A stretch of DNA of 42,721 nt from SUP05 sp964577715 (GCA_964577715.1 CAZOAA010000011.1:1-42721), one strand, 5' to 3'; shown: positions 1 to 7,393, counted from the stretch's first letter. Numbers and translations are program-made. The notes: generated by a model from the sequence alone, not told the origin.

Positions 1-2
1 GC

Positions 3-410
3 AGTGAAGTATATGACGATATGGCGGAGCATTTAACTAATTTAATTTGGGAAGTGCAAAGGGAGTTTTCAGCTGGTGATAAACTGGGGATTGATTTCGA
101 AGAAAAAGCTTTTTATGATATTTTGAAAGATTTATGCATTAAGTATGACTTTAACTATCCTGAAGATAAGCTTGTTGAGTTATCTAAAGCGGTAAAAGAT
201 TTGGTAGATACACAGGCAAAATTCCCTGATTGGAATAAGAGAGATGATATTAAATCAGCTTTGAAAGTAGGGCTAATACTGTTGCTTGATGAATATGGAT
301 ATCCTCCTGTGGAAAGGGATGAAGTCTATCAAGATATATTTGAACAGGCTGAGAATTTTAAGAAAAATAAAACTAATGGTAACAAGATTAATGGGGACGG
401 TACCTATTAA
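3..410 (+). CDS. hsdR: Type I restriction enzyme R subunit, C-terminal end (partial)
   Basis: The reading frame is open from the left edge, so this is the 3' end of a longer gene. The 136 visible residues match the helical C-terminal region of HsdR, the motor/nuclease subunit of type I restriction-modification complexes. The best marker is the stretch NKRDDIKSALKVGLILLL followed by GYPPVERDEVYQDIFEQAENF, a hallmark of EcoR124-type HsdR tails that dock on the methylase core. The helicase and nuclease motifs would lie outside the window. A Met codon at base 21 is internal, not the true start. The tail ends in a low-complexity Lys/Asn/Gly run. HsdM and HsdS are not visible and may lie further left. 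Confidence 0.85.
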   Translation, partial: SEVYDDMAEHLTNLIWEVQREFSAGDKLGIDFEEKAFYDILKDLCIKYDFNYPEDKLVELSKAVKDLVDTQAKFPDWNKRDDIKSALKVGLILLLDEYGYPPVERDEVYQDIFEQAENFKKNKTNGNKINGDGTY

Positions 411-661
411 GTTAAAGTAATGCTTTATAGCCCTGCATTGAAGATAATCTTTTCCGTTCCAATCATAGGCGATACAACTTTTTGAATGTCGTGACCAAGG
501 TTGGTTTTTTGTAGACTCTGTAAATATTAACCAGTTCTAAAATTAATCTTTAAGTCCCTATAGGGCGCTGGATTTGATTTTTATTTCAAAGTGTGTAAGT
601 CTGTATTCGTGCTTTTATTTAATAGTATCTTTTAGCTGTTTTTTTAGAGTGCAAAACAGTG

Positions 662-757
662 TGCCATAATAAATTTTAATTGTCAAGTTTAGGCGTTAAG
701 CCAGTCGATTAATGCAGTCTATCTGTTCAAACTTGACAGCCAGTTTTAATTATGCCA
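662..757. repeat. Imperfect 30-bp inverted repeat in the 411-795 intergenic gap
   Basis: The arms are bases 662-691 and 728-757. They pair from TGCCATAAT at the outside to TGTCAAGTTT / AAACTTGACA at the inside, with several mismatches in the middle and a 36-base loop. It could be a hairpin in RNA, a terminator relic or a small non-autonomous element. The rest of the 385-base gap between hsdR and the next gene shows only a short palindrome CCCTATAGGG near 557; I see no other gene, tRNA or repeat array in it. Confidence 0.55.
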
Positions 758-795
758 CGCTTTAGATAGTTAATTATTCAACATAAGGAGAAATT

Positions 796-1515
796 ATGGG
801 ATTACTCAAGGATAGTGGATTAGAGCTTGCTGATGGCGAGTGGTGGATAGGCGAAAACAATATTGACTACATATATATGTTTGATGGTGGAGACGATGAC
901 CACGAGTCTTTTGTAATAGATCAATATAAAGAAATGATTAAATTGAATAATTTCTTTTATCTTACTTATGATGCTGCCGATAGATACACGTCTTTGCCAA
1001 GTAGTATTCGCAGTGAATATGAAGATATTGTTATAGGCGATCATGTATTAACCAAAGAGGCTCAACAAAAAATTGAAGCCATGAATCAAGAGCGCTTTAG
1101 TGAATATGGTTTTTCTAATGACGAGGTATTCAAACTTTACGCGCCAGCTAGCTGTTTAACTATATTGTTTTTTTTCACCATAGCTCAATTAAAAGAATTA
1201 AACAAAAAGTTTAATGGTAAAGCGTACAAAAAATGGAACTCTAAGAATAGTAAAGGAGTATCTGAGTTTAATCAACTTCTCAGATTACTATCTGACCATC
1301 TTCATCTTAATATAAGAGGTAGTGATATGCAGCAGATTAACGCTATTATGGGGGCTTGTAAAAATATAAGAAATGATTTTGCACATGGTGATTTTGCTGG
1401 GGTTGAAGATAAAATACGAGGGCTAAGTGTTAAAAAATCTCTTAACTCTGTTTCTAATTTATTAAGGTTAATTAATAATGCAATCTCTGGAAAGAAGAAT
1501 ATAAAACTTGCTTAA
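796..1515 (+). CDS. HEPN-like protein of unknown function
   Basis: A 239-residue soluble protein with a good ribosome site (AAGGAG, 784-789). No full-length family is recognised. The C-terminal half is predicted helical and contains IRNDFAH at residues 191-197. R192 and H197 make the RX4H motif typical of HEPN domains, many of which are RNases in toxin-antitoxin and defence loci; MltR/DUF4145-type proteins carry a similar IRNxFAH motif. The N-terminal half is acidic (GGDDDHE near residue 31) and has no motif I can name. It lies directly downstream of a type I restriction subunit, which suits a defence role, but no partner antitoxin is adjacent. Function is inference only. Confidence 0.6.
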   Translation: MGLLKDSGLELADGEWWIGENNIDYIYMFDGGDDDHESFVIDQYKEMIKLNNFFYLTYDAADRYTSLPSSIRSEYEDIVIGDHVLTKEAQQKIEAMNQERFSEYGFSNDEVFKLYAPASCLTILFFFTIAQLKELNKKFNGKAYKKWNSKNSKGVSEFNQLLRLLSDHLHLNIRGSDMQQINAIMGACKNIRNDFAHGDFAGVEDKIRGLSVKKSLNSVSNLLRLINNAISGKKNIKLA

Positions 1516-1576
1516 GTTCAAAGGGGGGCGGCTTAGATTAAAAATGGTGGCAATCAATCTCTAATATAGTGCCCAC

Positions 1577-1846
1577 CTAATCAAATAAATCTCTTTGTAC
1601 GTTAAATCCTAAATATGTCCTGACTGGTATTTTGATGGAATTTTGCTTAACATTAAATTCTCTGATGAGTTTCTTAGCTATTGAGTAATTATTAGAGCTA
1701 CTGCCAGGCCAAAACCTTAGTCTCAGTTGTGCACATTCACTATCGCTCTCTTTGAGAATATCATCGCTATCCATATAAGTATCCCCAAGGCAATTTGGAA
1801 GCATATGTTTTAGCTTTTTAAGGTCAATATATGGGTTTCGTCTCAT
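1577..1846 (-). CDS. Small hypothetical protein (89 aa), uncertain gene
   Basis: An open frame of 89 residues lying downstream of the extra ssb on the same strand (78 bases between them). The protein is basic at its N-terminus (MRRNPYIDLKKLKHML) and has no signal peptide or membrane segment. No family is recognised and no clear ribosome site precedes the ATG. The frame may be a real island gene cotranscribed with ssb or a chance frame; the gap on the opposite strand contains no competing gene. Confidence 0.35.
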   Translation of the reverse strand: MRRNPYIDLKKLKHMLPNCLGDTYMDSDDILKESDSECAQLRLRFWPGSSSNNYSIAKKLIREFNVKQNSIKIPVRTYLGFNVQRDLFD

Positions 1847-1924
1847 AACTTAATTGTACATAAATAATTAAACTTATCAGTCTTTAATGAGATGCAATTC
1901 TGGACCCAATAGGGACGACGCTTA

Positions 1925-2368
1925 TTAAAAAGGCGGCTCATCAAATGGATGTGCATCAATTGGTTCAATAGTTTTTTCAGTCGGTGCATTAGTGTTGCTA
2001 GGTATTCCAGTGTTATCTTGTTTAATGCTATCTAGTATTTGTACAGTGCCATTAAAACCGCTAACGATAACTTCTGTAGTGTATTGATCTTGGCCGTTTT
2101 TATTTGTCCATTTACGGGTTTGTAGTTTGCCTTCGATGTAGAGCTTGGATCCTTTGTTGCAATACTGAGCAACGATTTCTGCTAATTTGCCAAATAGCAC
2201 CACTCTGTGCCACTCGGTTTTGTCTTGTTTTTGGCCTGTGTTTTTATCTGTCCATGATTCTGAGGTGGCAATAGATAAATTAGCAATGGGATTGTTACCT
2301 GATGTGAATTTAACCTCTGGTTTTGCACCAAGGTTGCCGATGAGTATTACTTTGTTAATTCCTGACAT
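1925..2368 (-). CDS. ssb: Single-stranded DNA-binding protein, second copy
   Basis: A complete SSB of 147 residues: an N-terminal OB fold (about 1-112) with the NKVILIGNLGAKPEV strand and the TEWHRVVLFGKLAEI core, a short flexible linker, and an acidic tip ending DEPPF, the peptide that recruits partner proteins such as exonucleases, RecQ and PriA. It is the second SSB in this window. The other copy (27599-28060) shares roughly four fifths of its OB-fold residues, including the unbroken block ATSESWTDKNTGQKQDKTEWHRV, so the two probably derive from the same lineage's gene rather than from a distant phage. It is divergent from the HRDC operon, 97 bases apart. Two TAA codons in a row end the gene. 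Confidence 0.95.
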   Translation of the reverse strand: MSGINKVILIGNLGAKPEVKFTSGNNPIANLSIATSESWTDKNTGQKQDKTEWHRVVLFGKLAEIVAQYCNKGSKLYIEGKLQTRKWTNKNGQDQYTTEVIVSGFNGTVQILDSIKQDNTGIPSNTNAPTEKTIEPIDAHPFDEPPF

Positions 2369-2401
2369 TTTTTTGATATTTATTTACATTGAAAAAATTG
2401 A

Positions 2402-2413
2402 TAGTATATACTA
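2402..2413. promoter_or_regulatory. 12-bp perfect palindrome between divergent ssb and HRDC genes
   Basis: TAGTATATACTA lies roughly in the middle of the 97-base divergent intergenic region. Its position makes it a candidate operator or shared promoter core controlling both the extra ssb and the rightward operon. An AT-rich palindrome of this length could also arise by chance in such DNA. No strong sigma-70 -35/-10 pair could be assigned with confidence. Confidence 0.3.
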
Positions 2414-2465
2414 AGATTTATTAAATTTTTACTATAAACGTACAAAAACATAGGAAAACATAGAT

Positions 2466-2930
2466 ATGGATAGATTAGAGATGTGTGAGGTATTAAATAC
2501 CATGGCTAATGGTTTTGATTTTACTTCTGGTGAAAAAATTAGTGGTTTGAGCGATAAATCCACCGCAGCCATTTATAAGGCTTTATTCGAGCTAGGGTGT
2601 AATGCGAATAGTGGGGTGCAAAATTCTACGAGTGTTGTGATGTCTCCAGAGAAGATTATATTAGATGCTAAGGATAAGCAATTGTTAGAGCGCCTAAAAG
2701 AATACAGAACAGAGGTTACTAAAGAGCTTGGGTATAAGGCTTATTGGGCTGGTACTAATAGGTCTCTTGAAGAAATGGCTTATTTCAAGCCGATTTCAAT
2801 GAGTGAGTTAATGGAAATACATGGCGTTGGAGAGAAAATTGCTGATGAGTTTGGTGAAGAATACATCGGCATTATTAATGACTTTATCGCAGAAAGCGAG
2901 ATTGAAATTAAAGAAGAGGCGGATGGTTGA
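2466..2930 (+). CDS. Stand-alone HRDC-domain protein
   Basis: 154 residues. Residues about 72-147 form an HRDC domain, the helical nucleic-acid-binding module at the C-terminus of RecQ helicases and RNase D. Markers are LLERLKEYRTEV, then AYFKPISMSELMEIHGVGEKIADEFG, the usual signature ending in I-x-G-V-G. No helicase or nuclease domain is attached. The N-terminal 65 residues (GEKISGLSDKSTAAIYKALFEL) are predicted helical and unassigned. RecQ binds the SSB tail, and a divergent ssb lies next door, so a joint role on single-stranded DNA is a reasonable guess. It is the first gene of a tight rightward cluster. The ribosome site is AGGAA near 2451. Confidence 0.75.
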   Translation: MDRLEMCEVLNTMANGFDFTSGEKISGLSDKSTAAIYKALFELGCNANSGVQNSTSVVMSPEKIILDAKDKQLLERLKEYRTEVTKELGYKAYWAGTNRSLEEMAYFKPISMSELMEIHGVGEKIADEFGEEYIGIINDFIAESEIEIKEEADG

Positions 2931-2932
2931 TT

Positions 2933-3148
2933 ATGAAATTCGAGTTTCTTGATAGGCCGATAAAGTGCCCTAAGTGTAATTCTGACAATATTATTCCTAT
3001 TATTTACGGCTTGCCAACTCATGAATTGTTTGAAGACAGTAAAGCCGGTAGGGTTGCCTTAGGTGGTTGCTGTCAACGTGTAGATGACCCACTCTGGGAA
3101 TGTGGTGATTGCAAAACAGAGCTTTATAAGAAAAATTATGAGCTATAA
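2933..3148 (+). CDS. Small zinc-ribbon protein, tandem copy 1
   Basis: 71 residues with two Cys pairs: KCPKC near residue 12 and WECGDC near residue 56, the usual layout of a four-Cys zinc ribbon. A conserved centre (NIIPIIYGLP, then GGCC) is shared with the next gene, which has exactly the same length. The ATG at 2933 lies 2 bases after the upstream stop; a TTG at 2927 is possible but less likely. The pair looks like a tandem duplication. The domain could bind nucleic acid or a protein partner; no specific function is recognised. Confidence 0.7.
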   Translation: MKFEFLDRPIKCPKCNSDNIIPIIYGLPTHELFEDSKAGRVALGGCCQRVDDPLWECGDCKTELYKKNYEL

Positions 3149-3353
3149 ATACCATCCAAAACCCAGTGTTTGCCCTGTGTGTGATTCTAAAAATATCTTA
3201 GATATAGTTTATGGAATGATTGATGAAGATGGGGCAAAACAGATGAAAAATGTAGTATTTGGAGGGTGTGTTATTACAGGAGATAATCCAAAATGGCAGT
3301 GCGGACAATGTGGCACAGATTTTTACAGAACTAAAAAGGATGATAAATTATGA
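3138..3353 (+). CDS. Small zinc-ribbon protein, tandem copy 2
   Basis: 71 residues, paralogous to the gene before it. Cys pairs are VCPVC near residue 11 and WQCGQC near residue 55, separated by NILDIVYGM and a GGCV motif that match copy 1. The start ATG at 3138 lies inside the end of copy 1 (11-base overlap), implying coupled translation. Its first residues, MSYKY, are repeated at the start of the following protease gene, where the DNA is also nearly the same over about 20 bases. Upstream codons in this frame belong to copy 1 in another frame and are not part of the gene. Confidence 0.7.
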   Translation: MSYKYHPKPSVCPVCDSKNILDIVYGMIDEDGAKQMKNVVFGGCVITGDNPKWQCGQCGTDFYRTKKDDKL

Positions 3354-4048
3354 GTTATAAATATTATGCAGATAAGACGTCTGAGGCAAGATTAACCTTT
3401 ATTAATGGACATATCTTTGCCTGCATCAATGATCGAGAATGGTTAATTGATACGGGTGCCCCTACTTCGTTTGGACTATCAAGTTCATTAGAGATTAATG
3501 GTTATGAGTTTGAACTACACAATAACTATTTAGGATTGAGTGCTAAAGAGTTGTCTATGCATACAGGCCATGTGGTTTATGGATTGATCGGTACTGATAT
3601 TCTTAATCGGTTTAATATTGTGATGGACTGTGAAAATGAAAAAATAGTATTTTCTAATGAAGAGGTTGCGATGGGCGGTATTAAGGTTTCAATGCGTAAG
3701 TTTATGGGCATACCAATTATCAATGTGAAGATAGATGGGCAGAATAGAAAGATGTTTTTTGATACAGGGGCTCAGATTTCATATTGGCACGGCAATAGTA
3801 TTAATGCCTATGAATCTGTTGACACTATGACGGATTTTTACCCAGGGTTTGGAGAGTTTGAAACTAAGGTTTACTCAATAGACATAGAGCTTGAAAACAA
3901 GCCATTTAATATCAGATGTGGTGTATTGCCAGATAAGCTTGAAATGGCATTATCAATGGGTGGTACTGAAGGCATTATTGGCAATGAAATAATGAAAAAC
4001 AGGGTTGTTGGTTATTTCCCTAAAAAAGACCAAATCATGATTTCGTAG
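3350..4048 (+). CDS. Two-lobed retropepsin-like aspartic protease
   Basis: 232 residues built as an internal duplication. Each half has the catalytic loop of aspartic proteases and a later hydrophobic-hydrophobic-Gly motif: LIDTGAPTS (D34) with GLIGTDIL (78-85), and FFDTGAQIS (D138) with GIIGNEIM (208-215). Retropepsin-type enzymes normally supply one lobe per subunit and dimerise; here both lobes sit on one chain, as in pepsins. There is no signal peptide, so it should act in the cytoplasm. The ATG overlaps the upstream zinc-ribbon stop (ATGA), so the genes are coupled. Substrate unknown; a neighbouring protein such as a zinc ribbon or SSB is an open possibility. An inactive aspartic-protease fold cannot be excluded from sequence. 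Confidence 0.7.
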   Translation: MSYKYYADKTSEARLTFINGHIFACINDREWLIDTGAPTSFGLSSSLEINGYEFELHNNYLGLSAKELSMHTGHVVYGLIGTDILNRFNIVMDCENEKIVFSNEEVAMGGIKVSMRKFMGIPIINVKIDGQNRKMFFDTGAQISYWHGNSINAYESVDTMTDFYPGFGEFETKVYSIDIELENKPFNIRCGVLPDKLEMALSMGGTEGIIGNEIMKNRVVGYFPKKDQIMIS

Positions 4049-4088
4049 CAATACGAATAAACTTAAAAAACTAAATAGGAGAATAAAT

Positions 4089-4325
4089 GTGATCAGAAGA
4101 AGGTTAGGTGGAAGTGCGATAGTAGGGGTAATAGATGTTGATACAGAAATTAGAGCAGCGCTTGCTAAATTAGTTGATGTAATAGCACTTCACAACGAGG
4201 AGATTAATATTGATAAAGTTAAGGCGCAATTTAAGGAAATGACTGGCCGAGCTCTTCGTGATTTTGAACAAGATATTCGCACCTTTCCACGAGAGATGGA
4301 TTGTGAAGAAATGGCTAATTTTTAG
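4089..4325 (+). CDS. Small hypothetical protein (78 aa)
   Basis: Begins with GTG at 4089; the overlapping ATG at 4087 runs straight into a stop. The GTG is supported by AGGAG at 4077-4081, seven bases upstream. The protein has a short Gly/Val-rich N-terminus (GGSAIVGVIDV) and a helical remainder with alternating charges (LVDVIALHNEEINIDKVKAQF). No family recognised, no signal peptide. It sits 40 bases after the protease and 6 bases before the ADP-ribosylglycohydrolase, so it belongs to the same operon. Confidence 0.6.
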   Translation: MIRRRLGGSAIVGVIDVDTEIRAALAKLVDVIALHNEEINIDKVKAQFKEMTGRALRDFEQDIRTFPREMDCEEMANF

Positions 4326-4331
4326 TAGCTA

Positions 4332-5150
4332 ATGTTAGGTGCAATTACTGGTGATATTGTTGGTTCGGTATATGAATGGAACAATATCAAATATAAAGAT
4401 TTTGAACCGTTGTTTAACCCTGATGCTTTATTTACGGATGACAGTGTTTTAACCGTTGCTTTGATGGATGCAATCTATCATGATAGGAGTTATGCTGATG
4501 TGATGAGAGAATATTTTGCACAGTATCCTAATGCTGGCTATGGGGATATGTTTCATCATTGGTGTAAGTACGACAAACAAGAGGGCTATAACAGCTGGGG
4601 TAATGGCTCAGCCATGCGTACTAGTGCGGTAGGTTTGGCATTCGACACTTTGGAAGAAGTACTGGAAAGGGCAGAGCATTACGCTGAGTTTACACATAAT
4701 CACCCTGAAGGTATTAAAGGTGCTCAAGCAACTTCTACGGCTATCTTTATGGCAAGAACTGGCTCAAGTAAGGATGAGATTAGAAATTACATATCTGAGC
4801 AATTTGGTTATGATTTAGATCGCACAGTTGATAGTATTCGACCTGAGTATGAGTTTAATGAATCGTGCCAAGGTACAGTGCCTGAAGCGATTGTTGCTTT
4901 TTTGGATTCAACTGATTTTGAAGATGCGATTCGTAATGCTGTTTCTCTAGGTGGTGACAGCGACACTTTAACCTGTATTACAGGTGGGATTGCTGAGGCC
5001 TTTTATGGTGGAGTGCCACAATACATTGCTAATCAAGCTATGCAAAAGCTCAGGCCTAATATGCAAGATGTAATCACAAAGTTTTACGATAAATACAGTC
5101 CTAGTGATGTTGTTAAAAAGGCACAGGGAAAGTTGAGGATTGTTAAGTGA
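4332..5150 (+). CDS. ADP-ribosylglycohydrolase family protein
   Basis: 272 residues, the normal length of this family (DraG/ARH), which removes ADP-ribose from modified proteins or nucleic acids using two magnesium ions. Metal-site motifs are visible: GAITGD at residues 3-8, TDDS at 35-38 and GGDSDTL at 207-213. NGSAMR at 91-96 and the HNHPEG segment at 122-127 are also typical. There is no signal peptide. It overlaps the next gene by four bases (GTGA). The relative closeness to DraG, which reverses ADP-ribosylation of nitrogenase reductase, cannot be judged here; no nitrogenase genes are near, so reversal of a toxin or defence modification is the more natural guess. Confidence 0.9.
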   Translation: MLGAITGDIVGSVYEWNNIKYKDFEPLFNPDALFTDDSVLTVALMDAIYHDRSYADVMREYFAQYPNAGYGDMFHHWCKYDKQEGYNSWGNGSAMRTSAVGLAFDTLEEVLERAEHYAEFTHNHPEGIKGAQATSTAIFMARTGSSKDEIRNYISEQFGYDLDRTVDSIRPEYEFNESCQGTVPEAIVAFLDSTDFEDAIRNAVSLGGDSDTLTCITGGIAEAFYGGVPQYIANQAMQKLRPNMQDVITKFYDKYSPSDVVKKAQGKLRIVK

Positions 5151-6142
5151 TTGCACAAGATGTTTTGTATTTATTACGTAAAGAGTCTGATTTTATCAAC
5201 AGTCCAATTCATGGGCTAAAACATTGGGAAACTGTTGAACGCAATGGGCATTACCTAGCTGAGTTTAATGGTGCTGATAAAGAGGTATTGTCGTATTTTG
5301 CGTATTTTCATGATTGCATGCGTGAGAATGAAGCCCGTGATAAAGGGCATGGCCCTAGGGCGGCGTCTTTTGCTAAAAAACATCGGGACATTATTCCACT
5401 GAACGATGTGCAGTTTAAACAACTAACTGATGCTTGTAAGGGGCATACGCACGGTGTACGCCCAGAATGCATTACTATTAATACTTGTTGGGATGCTGAT
5501 CGGCTAGATCTTGGCAGGGTAGGGATCGAACCTAATGCAAGCTATTTGCACAATGAAGAGGCTAAACGCATTGCTGATAGGTTAGATTTTGAAAGTCTTA
5601 ATGGTTTTAAAGTAAAGGATGAATTGACCGATGTTATTCAAAAAGTGGTATTTGATTTAGATAACACGTTAATTTGTGAAAAAGGCGCGAGTGTACGACC
5701 TGGTATGTTTGATTTGCTCTATTCGTTAAAAGTAAACAATATTGAGATGAGCATATGGACAGCTAGCACTAGGAATAGGGCTGAAGGAATTATTGACAGG
5801 CTTGGTTTGAGTGATTATTTTGTTGATGTAGTGTATCGGGATGATTATGACCCTGAGGCAACTTGGGGAAAAACACAGCCAAAAGATATTCGTTATAGTA
5901 ATGGTGATTTGTTGGTAGATGATAGCAAAAAGCACATTGAATTTGTTAAATCTATTGGGCTTAAAGGTTTTCTCATTACGCCGTATATTAGCTATATTGA
6001 TACGAATTTAGACGAAATTGAGCAATTACACCGCTTGATACTACCCAAGGTGGAATTTAATCTTAAACGGGAAAATCAGTTGTTTAGAGTGATTAAACGG
6101 TTGTTTGCAAAAAAGAAACCCGCACCTAAGTGGATTGAATAG
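5147..6142 (+). CDS. HD-domain / HAD-phosphatase fusion protein
   Basis: 331 residues with two hydrolase modules. Residues 1-155 look like an HD phosphohydrolase: HGLKHW at 22-27, FHD at 54-56, KGHTHG at 99-103 and WDADRLDLGRVG at 115-126. From about 165 a HAD phosphatase begins: VVFDLDNTL (nucleophile D170, general acid D172), IWTAST (203-208) and LVDDS (256-260). The C-terminus is basic. The GTG start overlaps the ADP-ribosylglycohydrolase stop, implying coupled production. Together the pair could break down an ADP-ribose product or a nucleotide signal step by step; this is inference. Domain order and active-site residues are clear, substrates are not. Confidence 0.75.
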   Translation: MIAQDVLYLLRKESDFINSPIHGLKHWETVERNGHYLAEFNGADKEVLSYFAYFHDCMRENEARDKGHGPRAASFAKKHRDIIPLNDVQFKQLTDACKGHTHGVRPECITINTCWDADRLDLGRVGIEPNASYLHNEEAKRIADRLDFESLNGFKVKDELTDVIQKVVFDLDNTLICEKGASVRPGMFDLLYSLKVNNIEMSIWTASTRNRAEGIIDRLGLSDYFVDVVYRDDYDPEATWGKTQPKDIRYSNGDLLVDDSKKHIEFVKSIGLKGFLITPYISYIDTNLDEIEQLHRLILPKVEFNLKRENQLFRVIKRLFAKKKPAPKWIE

Positions 6143-6263
6143 GCTAAATCTAATAAGGGTATTTTTTTGTTAGCCAAATAACTTCATTAACAAAACATTT
6201 AGTCTTCATTTTTATACAATCTTAAAAAGGTATATTTAAGCTTATTTAATGGGTGTTATCCAA

Positions 6264-7031
6264 ATGATGAAAATAATATTGTTATGCTTGTTGTTTGCTA
6301 CTTCTGTTTATGCAGATTTAGATAAAGCTGTTGAGTTAGCAGAACAAGGCAAGGTTAAAGAAGGACAGTTAGAATTAACCAAAATTGCTAATGCAGCCAA
6401 TGATGGGGATGCAAAGGCTCAATTTGAATTTGGCACCATGTGGGATACAGAAGGTTTTTGGTTGTGGCACGATGAGCAAAGAGCTGTTAAATGGTGGAGA
6501 AAATCAGCTGAACAAGATTATGCTCCAGCGCAATTAATGATGGGTTCGGTTTATTTGGGCGGAGTTAAAGTAGAAAAAGATTTAGAAAAAGCCGATGAGT
6601 GGTTTAATAAAGCCATTGAATCAGATCATAAATTAATAGACGTAGTGAATGCTTTAAAAGCATTAGCCGCTGAAAAAGATTTAGATATGTCTAATCTAGG
6701 AGATAGGCTAGCAGTTTGTTCTGCTAAGTCTTTATTATTAGCAGCGGTTTTGAAGAATGAGAAAGAATACTCAGAAGCGCTGATGGAAAGGTCGGTTGAA
6801 TGGCAAGCAGCATCAATAGTAATCTTTATGACAAAAGAAGAAATGACGCAAGAGGATGCTGAAAATGCGTATGAGAAAGTAACAGGAGATACGGCACTTA
6901 ACTCTGGCATTAAAGAAGCTATGGGCAATAAGCCTGAGTTAATTAAACTCTCTGAAGAGATAATTTATTATATGGATAAGAATTGTGTTCCTTATGATGC
7001 GTATGTAGAGAGATTGAAAAGTAAAGAATAG
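6264..7031 (+). CDS. Secreted Sel1-repeat protein
   Basis: About 255 residues beginning with a signal peptide (MMKIILLCLLFATSVYA, cleavage near ADL). Sel1-like (TPR-type) repeats follow: DAKAQFEFGTMW, the segment ending RAVKWWRKSAEQ, and APAQLMMGSVYLGGVKVEKDLEKADEWFNKA. Such repeats form helical scaffolds for protein contacts in the periplasm. The C-terminal third has no recognised domain. An in-frame ATG at 6249 is possible, but 6264 or 6267 places the signal peptide at the N-terminus. It stands 106 bases after the HD-HAD gene and may be a separate unit. Confidence 0.75.
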   Translation: MMKIILLCLLFATSVYADLDKAVELAEQGKVKEGQLELTKIANAANDGDAKAQFEFGTMWDTEGFWLWHDEQRAVKWWRKSAEQDYAPAQLMMGSVYLGGVKVEKDLEKADEWFNKAIESDHKLIDVVNALKALAAEKDLDMSNLGDRLAVCSAKSLLLAAVLKNEKEYSEALMERSVEWQAASIVIFMTKEEMTQEDAENAYEKVTGDTALNSGIKEAMGNKPELIKLSEEIIYYMDKNCVPYDAYVERLKSKE

Positions 7032-7295
7032 AGTTCAGTTTTTCGTTATTCCAGTTGGCATTGCAATATTAGTGGGATCAATCTTGGTTTTGCTAATAAA
7101 GAATTTATCAGGTTTAATTTTAAAAAAATCGGAAATTTTTGAAAATAGGCCGATTTAAGATGAAAAATACATAAAAACAGGCTTTAAAAGCCAAAAAACC
7201 TTCGATTTTAGGCGTTTTTATAGTGTTTATCTTGCGGAAGTAGGGCGGTGGTCAAAATTTGGCAAATTTTTATTGTTATTTGAGAATACAAGTAA

Positions 7296-7324
7296 TTGAC
7301 ATCTATAATCCATTGGATTAGAAT
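7296..7324 (+). promoter_or_regulatory. Strong sigma-70-type promoter before rhuM-fic
   Basis: TTGACA at 7296-7301, a 17-base spacer, then TAGAAT at 7319-7324: a perfect -35 and a five-of-six -10. It would start transcription about 60 bases before the RhuM-Fic gene. The rest of the 362-base gap (7032-7393) holds two small inverted repeats (AAATCGG/CCGATTT at 7126-7156 and GGCTTTAAAAGCC at 7180-7192) and no visible gene. Confidence 0.65.
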
Positions 7325-7393
7325 ATAACTATGTAAACATTCATTGAGCAAATGGTACAAGAAAAATTAACTGGAAAAAATATATTTTAAGTT

